Source: Pleodorina starrii (lineage: Eukaryota > Chlorophyta > Chlorophyceae > Chlamydomonadales > Volvocaceae). From it: DNA of 64,000 nt. Each line of letters begins with the position of its first letter. Positions within the stretch are counted from its first letter, which is position 1. Below, piece after piece: positions 1-10,486 of the stretch. The notes under the pieces were generated by a model that made no database searches, was not told where the DNA came from, and saw nothing but the letters and a program-made list of their open reading frames with translations. Both the position numbers and the translations under genes were made by a program. The DNA is taken from contig BRXU01000003.1 in assembly GCA_030267565.1 (NCBI GenBank), positions 8,008,501 through 8,072,500 on the forward strand. Reading direction: 5' to 3'.

Positions 1-322
1 ACCGAATTAACTAATAATTAATTACAGAGGAGCTGGATGACAGCTACATAGCGCGATCGCACGACTCTGGGACGGAACTGCTCCGACGACGTTTTTGGTG
101 GCCACGTATATATGGCACGAAGAGGTTTGGACTCCAGCCCTTGCATGTTCCCAACGCACCTTGGGACAGCGTTTCGCTTGACTTGGTTGCGCTCCCCAAA
201 ACTGAGGGCGGGGGGATTCGCTCGGCGCGATCTTGATTTGGTAGACCGCGCGCACGTCTGACTGAAGATTGTGCATGCATCTGGATGGCACCCACCACAA
301 CTAGCTACCTGCACTGCCGTGC

Positions 323-448
323 ATTGATGCTGCCCGTCTGTTTACCGACAGTGTCGTACGCCTCCATGGCGTTCCCAAGAACCTAACGTGGTGTCTGACC
401 ACGGAACACATTTTGGGAGTACGTAAGCTGTGGGGTGCGCTCGGTACA
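323..448 (+). pseudogene. Relic of Gypsy integrase core
   Basis: Read in one frame, this stretch gives DAARLFTDSVVRLHGVPKNL and then a decayed segment ending LWGALGT. The intact Gypsy integrase in this window (minus strand, near 26230-26330) has ARLFYDNVVRLHGVPKSL followed by the catalytic SDRGPQF and later FWKALGAL. The relic keeps the flanking residues but the SDRG motif is lost. It is a short dead fragment captured inside the 25-2375 element. Confidence 0.7.
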
Positions 449-1283
449 TACGATACGCGCGACGCTGTGCTCAGAGAAGGCTATGTAGGCTATCTTACAA
501 CATGCATCAATAATGCAGCTAAGACGCTCCAAGACCGACTTGCTCCAGAACGTGCTCCAAGACGAGGCATCTGATACGTACTTGCGTACATACGGTTTAA
601 ACGTGCGTATGTATGCCACAGAAAACCTACGCTATTACCCCGCCGTCGCTCGCCATGCCACAGCCAAGCAGTACTGATTTTACCAGCATCAATGCACACG
701 TATGTCTGATAAGATTGCGATAGAGAGCAACATGTATGAATGTAGCGTGGTTGCATGCCTGATCAATGGAATGTGGCCGCGCGGCAGGGCGCGGCCAGGG
801 CCGGCTGTTGTCGATCGTTGATAGTTGTAGCGGTATGTAGGTACGCACTTCTAGGAGCGCGCGCGTCCCCGCGTTAAATCCTCATTCTGATGCTCTCTGG
901 GTCACAAACTCACAATTGAGCAAAAATAGTTTGAGAAACGCAATATGCACGTGGGAAACGTCCACTTTGGCTGCGTGTTCCACGCAGCCCGTGCGCGAAC
1001 GAAATAAAGCCGCCCCGTCTGTCTGGATGGGTAGGATAGGTGGCGCGCGGCCGTCAGTCGCAGTAACCTAACCTTGATGTCTGACTGGCCACGCAGTTAC
1101 TCGACGACAGTAGTCGTCGCAAGGATAACCTGAACCCTCAGGAGGACTGCCATCCCAAATAAGCGCAGAAACCCACGACACAATTATCCACGCACGGAAT
1201 AATGCGCATCAACGGGGATGACCTGCTAGCTGCGCCTGCGCGTCGACCCCTTCGCGCGGTTCCAGCTGCAAATGTATTAATTA

Positions 1284-2253
1284 CAGAGGAGCTGAATAAC
1301 AGCTACTTAGTGCGATTGCACGACTCTGTGGGTCTAATGTTCAATAGAACATCTAGACCAGGCCACTAACCAAATCACTGGCAAAATTGCCTCATTGGAT
1401 AGGGATCCCATGCTGGGAAATGAATGTCTTCGACTATGTGTGCCAATTCCGATTCCCTGAAATGAAGCTGCATGCCCGACTATAATATGTATGTTGATCT
1501 ATGAAACGCCCGTTTTCCCAGAAGCAGGTAAAATGCTGCTGGCCATCCGTCCATGTTCGCTGTGGTGGGGCCCTTGATTTTCCATCCCTTTCCATCGATC
1601 GCACAAAATAAACGAAATAAATAAACCACTTCGTTCATCCGGTGCCGCCGCCGCTGTTACTCCGGGTGGATGGGGTTTCCAACGCGTCCATCCAGCGGGT
1701 GGATGGGGTTTCCAACGCGTCCATCCGTTTGACTGCCTTTGCGGCGCAGGATACTCCTTTGCGGGGTTGGGATATGGTTCCGTCAAACCATCCGTTCCTT
1801 TCACGGAATGGATCTGGGCAAATCGTCTGCTCATTGCCGGAAACGCATAACGACTGATATGTTGGACAGAACAAGAAGGTTAGGGTTTGGTTTGGTTGTT
1901 TGCTATTTATGCAATATCGTGGGGTACACCGCTGTTCTTTTGCTCCTTTCGTACGTACGTGGGTAGTTGCAGGATACGTGTGCTCGTCTTTAGGCCGGTC
2001 CCAGAGCGGGGGAGGTTTTGCCTTGACTCCGATTCCCTTTTGCTTCCCCCTTCGCTAGCCTGGGTACCGTTTCGTTTCAGGGAATCGGAATTGGCACACG
2101 TAGTCGAAGACTTTCATCTCACAGAGTGGGATCCCTTTCCAATGAGGCAAATTCGCCAGTGAATTGGTTAGTGGCCTGGTCTAGATGTTCTATTGAACAT
2201 TAGACGCACAGAGTCGTGCGATCGCACTATGTAGCTGTTATCCAGCTCCTCTG
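1284..2253. mobile_element. Inner 970-bp foldback element with 183-bp inverted repeats
   Basis: Left arm 1284-1466 and right arm 2071-2253 are inverted copies about 90% alike over 183 bp, both starting CAGAGGAGCTG. Flanks are TATTAATTA (1275-1283) and TACTTAATTA (2254-2263), an imperfect AT-rich target duplication. The 600-bp centre has no recognisable coding sequence and includes a 33-bp tandem duplication at 1664-1726. It is a MITE-like or foldback element of the same family as the enclosing one. Confidence 0.75.
1664..1726. repeat. 33-bp tandem duplication
   Basis: Two consecutive copies of a 33-bp unit starting GGGTGGATGGGGTTTCC, with GGATGG near one end and CCATCC at the other so that each unit is partly self-complementary. 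It lies at the centre of the inner foldback element. Confidence 0.8.
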
Positions 2254-2385
2254 TACTTAATTAAAGTCCATCCAGACATTGCGGCGCAATCGTGACTAAC
2301 GCGCCCTACTGCGCTGTCGTCCGTCGTAGGAGTAGTAGCCACATCGCTCTAAGTAGCTGTTATCCAGCTCCTCAGTAATTAATTA

Positions 2386-2898
2386 GTCCGTCGTAACGAT
2401 CCTTAACGATGGCTGCTGGGATGTTTTCCCGGTCGGTGCTGCTGCGCGCTCCGGGCATCACACAGCACACGAGCGAGGACAGGATCATATAAACCCGACA
2501 ACACATACTATCGTAAGCAATGCCAGCGTTTTTGATGGCATGCGCGCTCGAAGTAAACATATGATTCATGATGTTTTTGGGTCCCGGCAGGTCCTTGAGA
2601 AACTGTTTCATAAACCTTATCTGCATCTCTGGACTCTCTTGCTTATTATTTGTGTCGCGGCAATTTTGTTATTAGGGTTGCGAGATCCCCGCCCCCGGCG
2701 CCTGAACGCCTTCCTGCTCGTCCGTCGTAATTGCCTCTTCGCCTTCCGTCCCCAAACCTCGTATCCGTTACTCTTCCATCACAAAGTCGCCCACCGTACG
2801 ACATTCCAGGCCAACATCTATATATGAACCTGCCTCCGCCGAACCAACATTGGACATCGATTCAACGCTTATTAATCAGTAGCGAGTAATCACATACA
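2386..2898. other. Intergenic / upstream region of the first pherophorin piece
   Basis: No supported gene is visible here. The ~70 bases before the start at 2899 are AT-richer than the exon and could hold a promoter, but no clear TATA box or other named element stands out. Confidence 0.5.
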
Positions 2899-3919
2899 AT
2901 GGCTCGATCGGAGAGCCTCGCTGCTGCGGTTGCCTTGCTCGTTGCTCTGTAAGTAGTAACAATAATGCTAATTTGTGCGCCTTGATCGGTGATCGGCGCA
3001 GTGCAGCTATCCTTGCTTCCAATCTCGCCATTTGTCAAATTTTGGCAGTAGACATTGCAGCCCGCATTTACCTGGTAGAGCTGCCCTCACATTCTATCCT
3101 GCGGTCGTCCGTTGGATGGCGTTATATCTTCCATGTTTGAACGCCGTTCGTTTGGCCAACCGTAGAACGCATGCGTGTGTTTGATCTTTTCTCGTGACAA
3201 AATAGACAAACCCTTAAATATCGTCAGAGGTAAAGTACTTCGTTTGGCTTACTTAATCGCGCCGCAGGGCTGCCGCCGGAGCCTACGCCCAGACGCCGCC
3301 GCCGCCGCCGTCGAACGTCATCCTGCTGCCGACAATCAACACGCCGCCGCGTCCACCTCGTTCACCGGCCCCGCCAAGGCCGCCACCGCCGTCGCGCCAG
3401 CCGCCTTCGCCCCCGAATCCGCCTTCCCCTCGGCCACCCTCCCCCTCCCCACCGTCTCCCTCCCCACCGTCTCCCTCCCCGCCTTCACCCCGGCCGCCCT
3501 CCCCACTACCGCCCTCCCCCTCCCCACCTTCTCCCTCCCCGCCCTCCCCCTCTCCACCGTCTCCCTCCCCGCCCTCCCCCTCTCCACCGTCTCCCTCCCC
3601 GCCCTCACCCCCGCCGCCCTCCCCACCACCGCCATCCCCTCCCCCGCCGCCGCCTCCACCGCCACCTCCCCCGCCGCCACCATCCCCTCCGCCGCCATCC
3701 CCTCCACCGCCGACTCCTCCGCCGCCGCCTCCCCCGCCGCCCTCCCCACCACCGCCATCCCCTCCCCCGCCGCCACCGCCCTCCCCACTACCGCCATCCC
3801 CTCCCCCGCCGCCACCGCCCTCTCCACTGCCGCCCTCCCCCCCCTCCCCACCCTCGCCGCCCACTCCCGTGGTACCTGACAAAAGAAAGAAAGAAAGAAA
3901 GTATTACGCTGGACCGTAA
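2899..3919 (+). pseudogene. Pherophorin-like 5' piece: signal peptide plus Pro-rich rod, truncated
   Basis: Exon 1 (2899-2948) encodes a signal peptide beginning MARSESLAAAVALLVAL and ends in a GTAAGT donor in phase 2, exactly as in the intact pherophorin gene at 17531. The acceptor GCCGCAG at 3261-3267 opens exon 2, which runs in frame through [18 protein letters not shown] and then about 180 residues of (SP)n, PPSPSPPSP and PPPPSPPPP repeats. After 3866 the frame enters an AAAG microsatellite and stops at 3917-3919 (TAA). There is no Cys-rich N-terminal domain between signal peptide and rod, and no C-terminal domain follows directly. The matching C-terminal exons reappear at 6324. This is probably one pherophorin gene broken by rearrangement; a short secreted Hyp-rich protein is the alternative. 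The Gly-rich open frames on the opposite strand are shadows. Confidence 0.65.
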
Positions 3920-4053
3920 GCCCTTGCGTGGGTTAAGGGAACAGACTGATGCCTCATCGGCGGGTACAGCCCATTACCGCGGTGACCGCCTGTTTGACTA
4001 AGATGGGTTGCTTCTCCCACCCACTCAGTGTCTGGACTCCGTCTCACTCGGAT

Positions 4054-4120
4054 CACATCTGGGTACCCGCGAGATACCCAGATGTCTCGCGGGTACCCGA
4101 GACATCTGGGTATCTCGGGT
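4054..4120. repeat. Interlocking palindromes built from a GGGTAcCCGAGA-type word
   Basis: Three perfect inverted repeats overlap. ACCCGCGAGA at 4065-4074 pairs with 4085-4094. TACCCAGATGTCTCG at 4075-4089 pairs with 4098-4112 across an 8-base loop. ACCCGAGA at 4095-4102 pairs with 4113-4120. The strand can fold in alternative ways. No coding role is apparent. Confidence 0.85.
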
Positions 4121-4933
4121 TTGGCCGACCTCCAGGCAAGAAGGTTGGGCGGTAAGGACTACGAACTACCCAAACGCGTGATGTCCAACGCGTTACGAAA
4201 CGGCGCGATCACTGGCAAACATGATATAAAGAGAGACAAGGCAATAGGTGCCGTTACAATGAAATACCTCTTTGGCGGTGCGGCTTTGTAGCCTGCAGGG
4301 CAAGAAAGTGAGCTGTCCGAGTCTACGTAACCAACTACACGGTGCCCTGCGATGTTCGCTTGGGCCCGCCTGCACGCGGTCGGCTTGTTTACCGTTCCGC
4401 TGATTGATGATAACGGCAAGATACTCACTGCTTAGATAACTATTGATTGATATAACCAGTCCTTAGTTGTGTAAAGCCTCTGCGCAGCTACGCATAGCAG
4501 TGCCTGGAGGTGACGGCTATGCCGCCACCCCGGCATAATAACGACATCGCCATAGGGCCCGGTCTGATGCCGGAACAGCCTTATCACCAGCGAAACCATG
4601 ATCCTGTCTTAGTACGACCTGACTCCACAATGCTGGCCAATTATCCTGCCAAGCTTGTTCCTTGTTCCGAATACGCCTGAAGCACGGTGCAACACCTCGC
4701 AGCCGGCCGGAACGTGGCGCGAATGTATGCCACGTAAAATACGTATAAACAGACGGAGATAACACAACTTAGCGCAGATTCGCGTAATTACGCTGCACGC
4801 AACGGCTTGCTCCCCGCCGAAATGTCAAGTGCTACTAACGGCCAACGGCCTCCGACAGAATCAACTACTGCTAACCAGCTACATTAACTGTTCCGTGACG
4901 CCAATTCCTCAGCGACGCTGATTTACCCTGACA

Positions 4934-5036
4934 GCGGCCGCACTTGGTTCCCCCCCAGCCGCAGGCGTCGTCGCCCTTCAGAGCCGCTCAGCAGCTCAGG
5001 CGCCCTCGCGGCTGGGGGGGAACCAAGTGCGGCCGC
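4934..5036. repeat. Perfect 29-bp inverted repeat with 45-base loop
   Basis: 4934-4962 (GCGGCCGCACTTGGTTCC, then CCCCCAGCCGC) is the exact reverse complement of 5008-5036. The loop is 4963-5007. The arms carry a NotI-like GCGGCCGC at both ends. The right arm runs straight into the GCC-rich tract. Confidence 0.9.
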
Positions 5037-5340
5037 CACCTGCGCCGCCGCCACCTGCACCTCGCCGCCGCCGCCATCTGCGCCGTCGTGCACCGCCGCC
5101 GCCGCAGCCACCTGCACCTCCCCGCCGCCGCCACCTACGCCTCACCGTCACGCGCCGCCGCCACCTGCACCTCGCCGCCGCCGCTCCAGCCTTCATAGCA
5201 GCGCGGATCCTGCACCTTGCCGTCACGCACTGCCCGTGCCTACAGCGCCTCCATACGGAAATCCACCAACACCTCCCTCGCCGGCAAGTCCCATCGCCAC
5301 CGCCGCGCACTCGGCCCAACACCAACATCTTCACACACGT
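5037..5340. repeat. GCC/CAC-rich trinucleotide tract
   Basis: Irregular repeats of CCGCCGCCACCTGCAC with periods in multiples of three keep all three forward frames open (Pro-, Ala/Thr- or Arg/His-rich). One frame gives PPPAPPPPAP and later PPYGNPPTPPSPASP, so a remnant of a Hyp-rich coding region is possible. No Cys-rich pherophorin domain is attached and no frame is clearly favoured. Confidence 0.5.
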
Positions 5341-5989
5341 GTAAGGCTCAATGGGGTGCTGATGGTAGCCGCTATCAAGCCTTTACGCTGCCGCTCCACA
5401 GCTCACCCGGGCCAGGGTTGCAATTAAAAAAAAGGGGGAATGGGGAAGGGTATAGTAGTAGGCTGGGGGGGGGAGCATGGGTGCTCGGAGTCAGCAGGCT
5501 TATTGATGGACATGGGACCTGCTCTGCCCACGCGTTTTGTCTTACGGTTTCGTGCAGTATTGCAAATTTAGGCCGCGGCCATGCGCATGGGACCGTGTCG
5601 CTTTGTGTACCGAGCGCCTGAAGCGCTAGCGAAAGGAGTTGCGCGTTATGAGCGCCGTTAGTCCGCTGTTTTGTAATGTGGTAGCACGGAGATGTGTGTG
5701 GATGCAGTGGATGCTTGGTGGTACCCCTTGTTTGTGTCTCAATCGTGTTAACACTTGTGAACTTGCCGTAGCGCCCGTTGCCTGAATAGGCTGCCAGTTG
5801 GCCTTATGGGATGTCAGGAAGTCTGTGGTGGATGATTGTAGGATGCCGGTTGTCAGTAGTCCGCCGTGTCTCGCCATGTCAATTAGCGTTAGGGTGGCAT
5901 CTGTCGTGGGTACGGAGGATATTGCGTGTGGCGCCCCGTTGTCATCTCTCACCCGTTGTACCAACATGCTTTGAGCTGGGGGGGGTCTG

Positions 5990-6053
5990 CGAAGGCCGGG
6001 ATCGAACTCGTGACCTCTCGGTCACCAATTCAGTGCCCTAACTCTCAGGCACT
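5990..6053 (-). repeat. tRNA-like sequence, possible SINE head
   Basis: On the minus strand a TGCCTGAGAGTTAGGGCA box (6034-6051) resembles a class-II tRNA A box, and GAGTTCGATCC (5999-6009) resembles a B box, about 25 bases apart. The T-arm stem does not pair cleanly and the anticodon loop is not canonical, so this is not called a functional tRNA. A decayed tRNA-derived SINE running toward lower coordinates is the best reading. No 3' tail was identified. Confidence 0.35.
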
Positions 6054-6323
6054 TCCTAGGGGATTACCTAACAACTTTACCTTCCCCTACTGCAAGTAAG
6101 ACTGGGTTCGTTCGAGGGATAAACGAACCATCACCTAATCACGGCTGGTGTGAAATGGCGGCGGCTAATTACCGATCCTGTGTGTTGGTTGTAGCGCGTG
6201 CGAATCCATCCATCCAACAACCAACCTAGTCTGAGTCCATACAACGCTCGCATTATAGCGCGGCGACTTCTTTAAGCTTTACGTGAGTTCCACGTGCATG
6301 ATGATGATGCGCCCCCACGACAG

Positions 6324-8580
6324 GTGCAACAAAATCGTTGGCGTGACTCCCTACGGGATCGCCCCCACCTACACCACCTTCCCCGGCAGCCGGGCCACCA
6401 CGACGCTCTACTGCTTCACCATCGAGTCAGTTCCCGTCACAGCTGTAGATGTAAGCAAGGCTGGGCATGAGTTATGAAGGTCCTCGGTGGCTGCTTGATT
6501 GCTGGCTGCTGTGTGCTGGGTTAGCTGAGTCCCGTCTTGCAGGAAGGGGTCCGGAAAGGTTGCTGCGATGCTGTGCACGGCTAGCGGGGGGCCTCCAATG
6601 AGCGGCAAGCTCTGCTCTCGCTCTGACATTGCCACCAGCCTGATCAACGGCATCCGCCGCTACTGTCCGGGCTTGCCAATAAATGAGCCCAGCCCTGCCC
6701 TGCCCAGCCCAGCCCAGCCCATCCATTCATACGGCCGTCGGTTCCTACATCGCCTTGTTTGCGGTGCGTGTGAACACGTCATTATGCACGCACGTTGTCG
6801 TACGTGCAGGCCAGCTGTGGAGCCGTGGATACGCTGAGCAAAATCGAGTTCTACGCAGGTGAGCCCTTAGTAGCGACTGCTGCTGCTGCATGTCCTCCCG
6901 TAGGGAACTGCCTTCATTCCCACTTATATAGGATCTACAGAACCCATACATCGACGTCAAGTACCGTGCAAGCCCCTTGATTAACCCCTGTATGTTGCCT
7001 GCCTAAACAGCGACCACGCACTGTACGTCACCTGCCTCGCTCGCTTTGGCCGGTTTGACCGCTCTTGCTTGCTGCAGATCGGAACTACAATCAGTCAGTC
7101 AAGGGGTTGGTCCTCATTCCAAACAACGGTGGCCCCGATGTGACTCTCGCACGGTCACTCGGACCGGCTGGCACCAACACGCTTAAAGGTGCGCGGCGGC
7201 GTGAGATTGGAGGCGCGGTATGCATGGCAGCAGGGTGCTCTAGCTAAAAAAGCGGTACAACACAGCAAGGTATCCGTACTTACGTGCTACTCCAACCGTT
7301 TCGGTTGCTTGGGTAACGGGACGGGACCAGGGTGGCTATCTTATTTTGCCGAGTATCTGCGGCCAGAGATACTCCTGGCTCAGAAGCCCTGAGAGTATCT
7401 GTCAGGAATCTGTCTAGGAGGGGATTTTCCCGGCTAAACACGGTCCCGGGAGATATCATGCCCACCTGTGAGGCCGAATTATCTAAACCTTCAGCTTTTT
7501 TCACGGCAAAAGTATCTTCAGATTTCCAAAATTTTCTCCCGAATATATATCCATCTCTTAAGATAGCCACCCTGGACGAGACGGCGGCAGTGCTGGCAGG
7601 GCTGCAGACGACTGCTGACATACAGGCATACATGCATGTGTCATCACCGGTGTCACACATGCTACTACCGTTCCCTCAGGGTATTGTTGCGCTGACACGG
7701 TCCCAGACACGGACGGGGCCCAGACACGGACGGGGAAAGCAACCTCATAGTCAAAAATGCGGTCACCGCGGTAGTGTGCTGTACCCGCCGAAGAGGCATC
7801 AGTCTGCTCCCTTAATACACGCTAGGGCTTACGGTCCAGCCAGCGTAACCTTTCCTTTCCTTTCCTTGTCCATCCGTCCATTCATGCGTCGCCGCCTTCG
7901 AACTACCTCGCTCCCGCCCATCATGCATCAGCGACACCCATCGACTGGAACCAGTCCCAAGCCATTGGCAGCAAGGTGTGCGTGGAGCTCTACAACCCAA
8001 TCACTATGGAGGACCTCTGCCTGGGTGGTGGAGGGAGTAACTGGTGAGCAATGTGCCAGCATTATTGTGCCAGGAGGTTCAGTTACGGTATAGCCGATCC
8101 ATCCGTTGTATGTGGCGGAACGGGGGGGGGGGAGCTTGCATGTCTGCTATCTAGAGGGCCGGCTGGAAGAAACGCTGGACGCGGCAGCCGCGGGTGGGTA
8201 ACGTGGTATAGTTCATGATCTGACAGTTTGGAGTCCCCCATGCACTGGACGGATGGGGCATCGATCGGCGGCGCAGTGGTGAATGAAGGCACTCCTTCGC
8301 TGCGAACAAAGGCCCTCCTGCGCATCCGATGGGATGTATATAGTCTATATATATCGGCTTTGCACATCTAGGCCACAACACACTCACACAACACACTCGC
8401 TCCGGCGACGACCCCCATGCCGCGCACGCCAACGTACCCACGCGCCGCAGCACCCTCGTCATCTTCAACAACAACAGCCGGTGCTGCCCTCTCTATCAAG
8501 TGGTCCCGGCTGCGGCGGCGGGCCTTGCACCGCCGGTCCGCCATCGGCTACTGATCAACGCAAAACCTGCAGAGGTTTAA
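6324..8580 (+). pseudogene. Pherophorin C-terminal domain exons, 5' half missing
   Basis: Five exons match exons 4-8 of the intact pherophorins in order, phase and nearly in size: 6324-6450, 6810-6858, 7078-7188, 7932-8043 and 8451-8580 (stop TAA 8578-8580). They encode the second half of the pherophorin C-terminal domain: CNKIVGVTPYGIAPTYTTFP, YCFTIESVP, ASCGAVDTLSKIEFYA, YNQSVKGLVLIP, ATPIDWNQSQAIGSKVCVEL, EDLCLG and RCCPLYQ. All splice sites are canonical GT-AG and no frame break is seen inside the exons. The C-terminus is about 25 residues longer than in the other two genes. It probably belongs to the locus starting at 2899, but the central exon that should join them is absent, so the locus is most likely dead. 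A functional gene with an unseen central exon cannot be excluded. Confidence 0.7.
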
Positions 8581-9067
8581 GGGACGGATCAGGGTTCTAG
8601 GATTTCAGGGTTTGGACCGGCGCCCGATTGGCCCGCCGGCAGCAGCAAGCATGGATTGCATTGTATGTGTCATGCGTGGTTGATTGGGCGGGCGCCAGCT
8701 GCTCGCGTTGTTTGGTCGTTTATCTTGGCTACGTAGTCATGATGACCAAGCAAGCAAGTAAGGATGCATGGGTGGATGTGTGGCAGGATTTCCCGGTGGC
8801 TGGTGCAATCAAAGCGTAGCGACAGTTATCATGGTGGGTCTCGTGCGTGCCTGAGAATGGCAGCGTTGTCGAGCGAGGAATGGTGAGGATGTAGTGCAGT
8901 CGAATGGTGCAGCGATGCCGTGTTACGACAAGCGCAGGAGCTGGAAAGGTGGCCACCTTCCCATGCATGCGGGGTGCTGCATTGTGTGCTCAGTGTACGT
9001 ATGTCACGGAGCCGGGACATAAGTGCAGTCCGTGCGTTCCGTTCTGAAACCTCTGCTAGCGAATTTC
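8581..9067. other. Spacer between pherophorin 3' piece and SDR element
   Basis: No gene, RNA or repeat stands out in this 490-base stretch. Confidence 0.5.
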
Positions 9068-9288
9068 CTGAAGGTTTTCTGAGTGCAACGCTAGAAAACC
9101 AAGGTTTTCTGTGAACTCAGAGGAGTTGTGCCCTCATAAGGGCGTTGGTACGGCACATGGTGCCAGTTAAGGTGTCCGCGAAGGCGTGGAGGAGTGATTT
9201 TCGGGCTTTGTAGCTACATAGGGTGGTTGCTGCGAGGCTGTGGGCATTAAGGCCTTAGCGATAGCTTTCGCGGTAGCTGGCCCTCACC
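9068..9288 (+). repeat. Split direct repeat A1
   Basis: 221-bp left terminus of the element, starting CTGAAGGTTTTCTGAG. It contains the inverted words AAGGTTTTCT and AGAAAACC, and is repeated as A2 at 10595-10815. Confidence 0.85.
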
Positions 9289-9301
9289 ATTAATTTTAAC
9301 A

Positions 9302-10072
9302 ATGGACATTGACCTTGCGTCCGACCAGCTGGGCTTTCTCGTAGAGGAAGCATCGAAGCGTCTTAACGCTCTTTTGGAACATAAAAATGTCAAAGCTGCA
9401 AAGGTGCAACTTGTGACGGATCCGGGAAAAATTTTGACCGGGCAGCTACGCGAGGCTTACGCGCAGTACATGGATGCGGTGCGCGAGCACCAGCAGCTCC
9501 TCCAGTTATTGACACAGCGAATGCTGCTTGAACAGCGGGAGACAGTGGAGCCGGCCCCAAAGAGGCAACGCATGGTCCTGCCGGACTACGATTGCGACTT
9601 CGGCGCCTCAGAGGGCAAAGGGAACAAGTCGCTCATCGGACAGCGGCAGCGTCTGGTTCACTTACACGACGTGTTCGCAGACGTGCAGCTCAAGTGGCGC
9701 GCGGTCGTTGATGCTCCCGCGGCTAACCGGGCGGAGCGCGCGGAGGCGATGGAGGAGGCGGTTCGCAAGACGCAAGAAGTCTTCGAGCAGCAGGCAAAAG
9801 AGCTGGTCATCGCGCACCACCACGGGTGGGATGTCGTGGGCCAGATGCGGGGAACGCCCTACGCGGCCACGGAGGAAGAGCAGAAGGCGCTGAAGAAGGC
9901 CATCAAGGCCGCAGCTGAGAGCCGGAAGGTTGCTAAGCCCCCCGGGAAGGCGCAACCGGCGCAGGTGGCGGCCGCGGCGGGGCCGTCGACGCCGAAGGCT
10001 CCCAAGGGGCCGTGTTACAAGTGCAACGCCATGGGCCACTGGGCCAAGGAGTGCCCGAACCCGCCGAAGTAG
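9302..10072 (+). CDS. Gag-like protein with CCHC zinc knuckle
   Basis: A 256-residue intronless ORF starts 14 bases after the A1 repeat. The N-terminal two thirds is Glu/Lys/Gln/Ala-rich and predicted helical (for example EHQQLLQLLTQRMLLEQRE), consistent with a capsid-like coiled region. A KPPGKAQPAQVAAAAG linker follows. The last ~20 residues hold one zinc knuckle, CYKCNAMGHWAKECP (CX2CX4HX4C), ending NPPK. Retroelement Gag proteins with this knuckle bind the element RNA and package it into particles. There is no pol downstream; the stop is followed immediately by the 70-bp tandem repeat. It is the only ORF of the element and looks undamaged, which suggests selection or recent activity. Confidence 0.8.
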   Translation: MDIDLASDQLGFLVEEASKRLNALLEHKNVKAAKVQLVTDPGKILTGQLREAYAQYMDAVREHQQLLQLLTQRMLLEQRETVEPAPKRQRMVLPDYDCDFGASEGKGNKSLIGQRQRLVHLHDVFADVQLKWRAVVDAPAANRAERAEAMEEAVRKTQEVFEQQAKELVIAHHHGWDVVGQMRGTPYAATEEEQKALKKAIKAAAESRKVAKPPGKAQPAQVAAAAGPSTPKAPKGPCYKCNAMGHWAKECPNPPK

Positions 10073-10090
10073 CGGACATCATTGGGCTTG

Positions 10091-10430
10091 GGTCGGCGCA
10101 AGCCCTAGCTTGCGGCCGTAGCCCTCTTAAGGGCGGTGGGGTGCACGCCTCGGTGTGCGTGGTCGGCGCAAGCCCTAGCTTGCGGCCGTGGCCCTCTTAA
10201 GGGCGGTGGGGTGCAAGCCTCGGTGTGCGTGGTCGGCGCAAGCCCTAGCTTGCGGCCGTAGCCCTCTTAAGGGCGGTGGGGCGCAAGCCTCGGTGTGCGT
10301 GGTCGATGCAAGCCCTAGCTTGCGGCCGTAGCCCTCTTAAGGGCGGTGGGGCACAAGCCTCGGTGTGCGTGGTCGGCGCAAGCCCTAGCTTGCGGCCGTG
10401 GCCCTCTTAAGGGCGTGGGGTACGAACGTC
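10091..10430 (+). repeat. Five copies of a 70-bp repeat with two near-palindromes
   Basis: Units start at 10091, 10161, 10231, 10301 and 10371, an exact 70-bp period, the last copy shortened. Each contains GCAAGCCCTAGCTTGC (perfect 6-bp arms around CCTA) and the near-palindrome GCCCTCTTAAGGGC, so the transcript would form a row of paired hairpins right after the gag stop codon. Confidence 0.9.
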
Positions 10431-10486
10431 GGCCTGTCTGCGACAGGGGGTTGGTTGGCTTTACCCGCCTCCCTCGATTATTAAAG

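Larger units (their letters stand above)
25..2375. mobile_element. Composite long-inverted-repeat element with 10-bp target duplication
   Basis: Identical 10-bp AT-only sequences (TAATTAATTA) lie at 15-24 and 2376-2385. Just inside them are inverted termini of about 35 bp (CAGAGGAGCTGGATGACAGC at 25; its complement with few changes ending at 2375). This is a target-site duplication plus TIR. A 9-10 bp duplication and long TIRs resemble Mutator-like elements, but no transposase is visible. A second, complete inverted-repeat element (1284-2253) with the same ends is nested inside, and a Gypsy integrase scrap lies at 323-448. The element is therefore composite and non-autonomous. Family assignment is inference. 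Confidence 0.7.
3920..6323. other. Rearranged stretch between the two pherophorin pieces
   Basis: No host gene is recognised. It holds an AAAG microsatellite at the left edge, nested palindromes (4054-4120), a 29-bp perfect inverted repeat (4934-5036), a GCC-rich tract (5037-5340) and a tRNA-like piece (5990-6053). The middle exon expected for a pherophorin (the CxxC and YRYDExTC region of the C-terminal domain) is absent, so this stretch seems to have replaced it. Confidence 0.55.
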
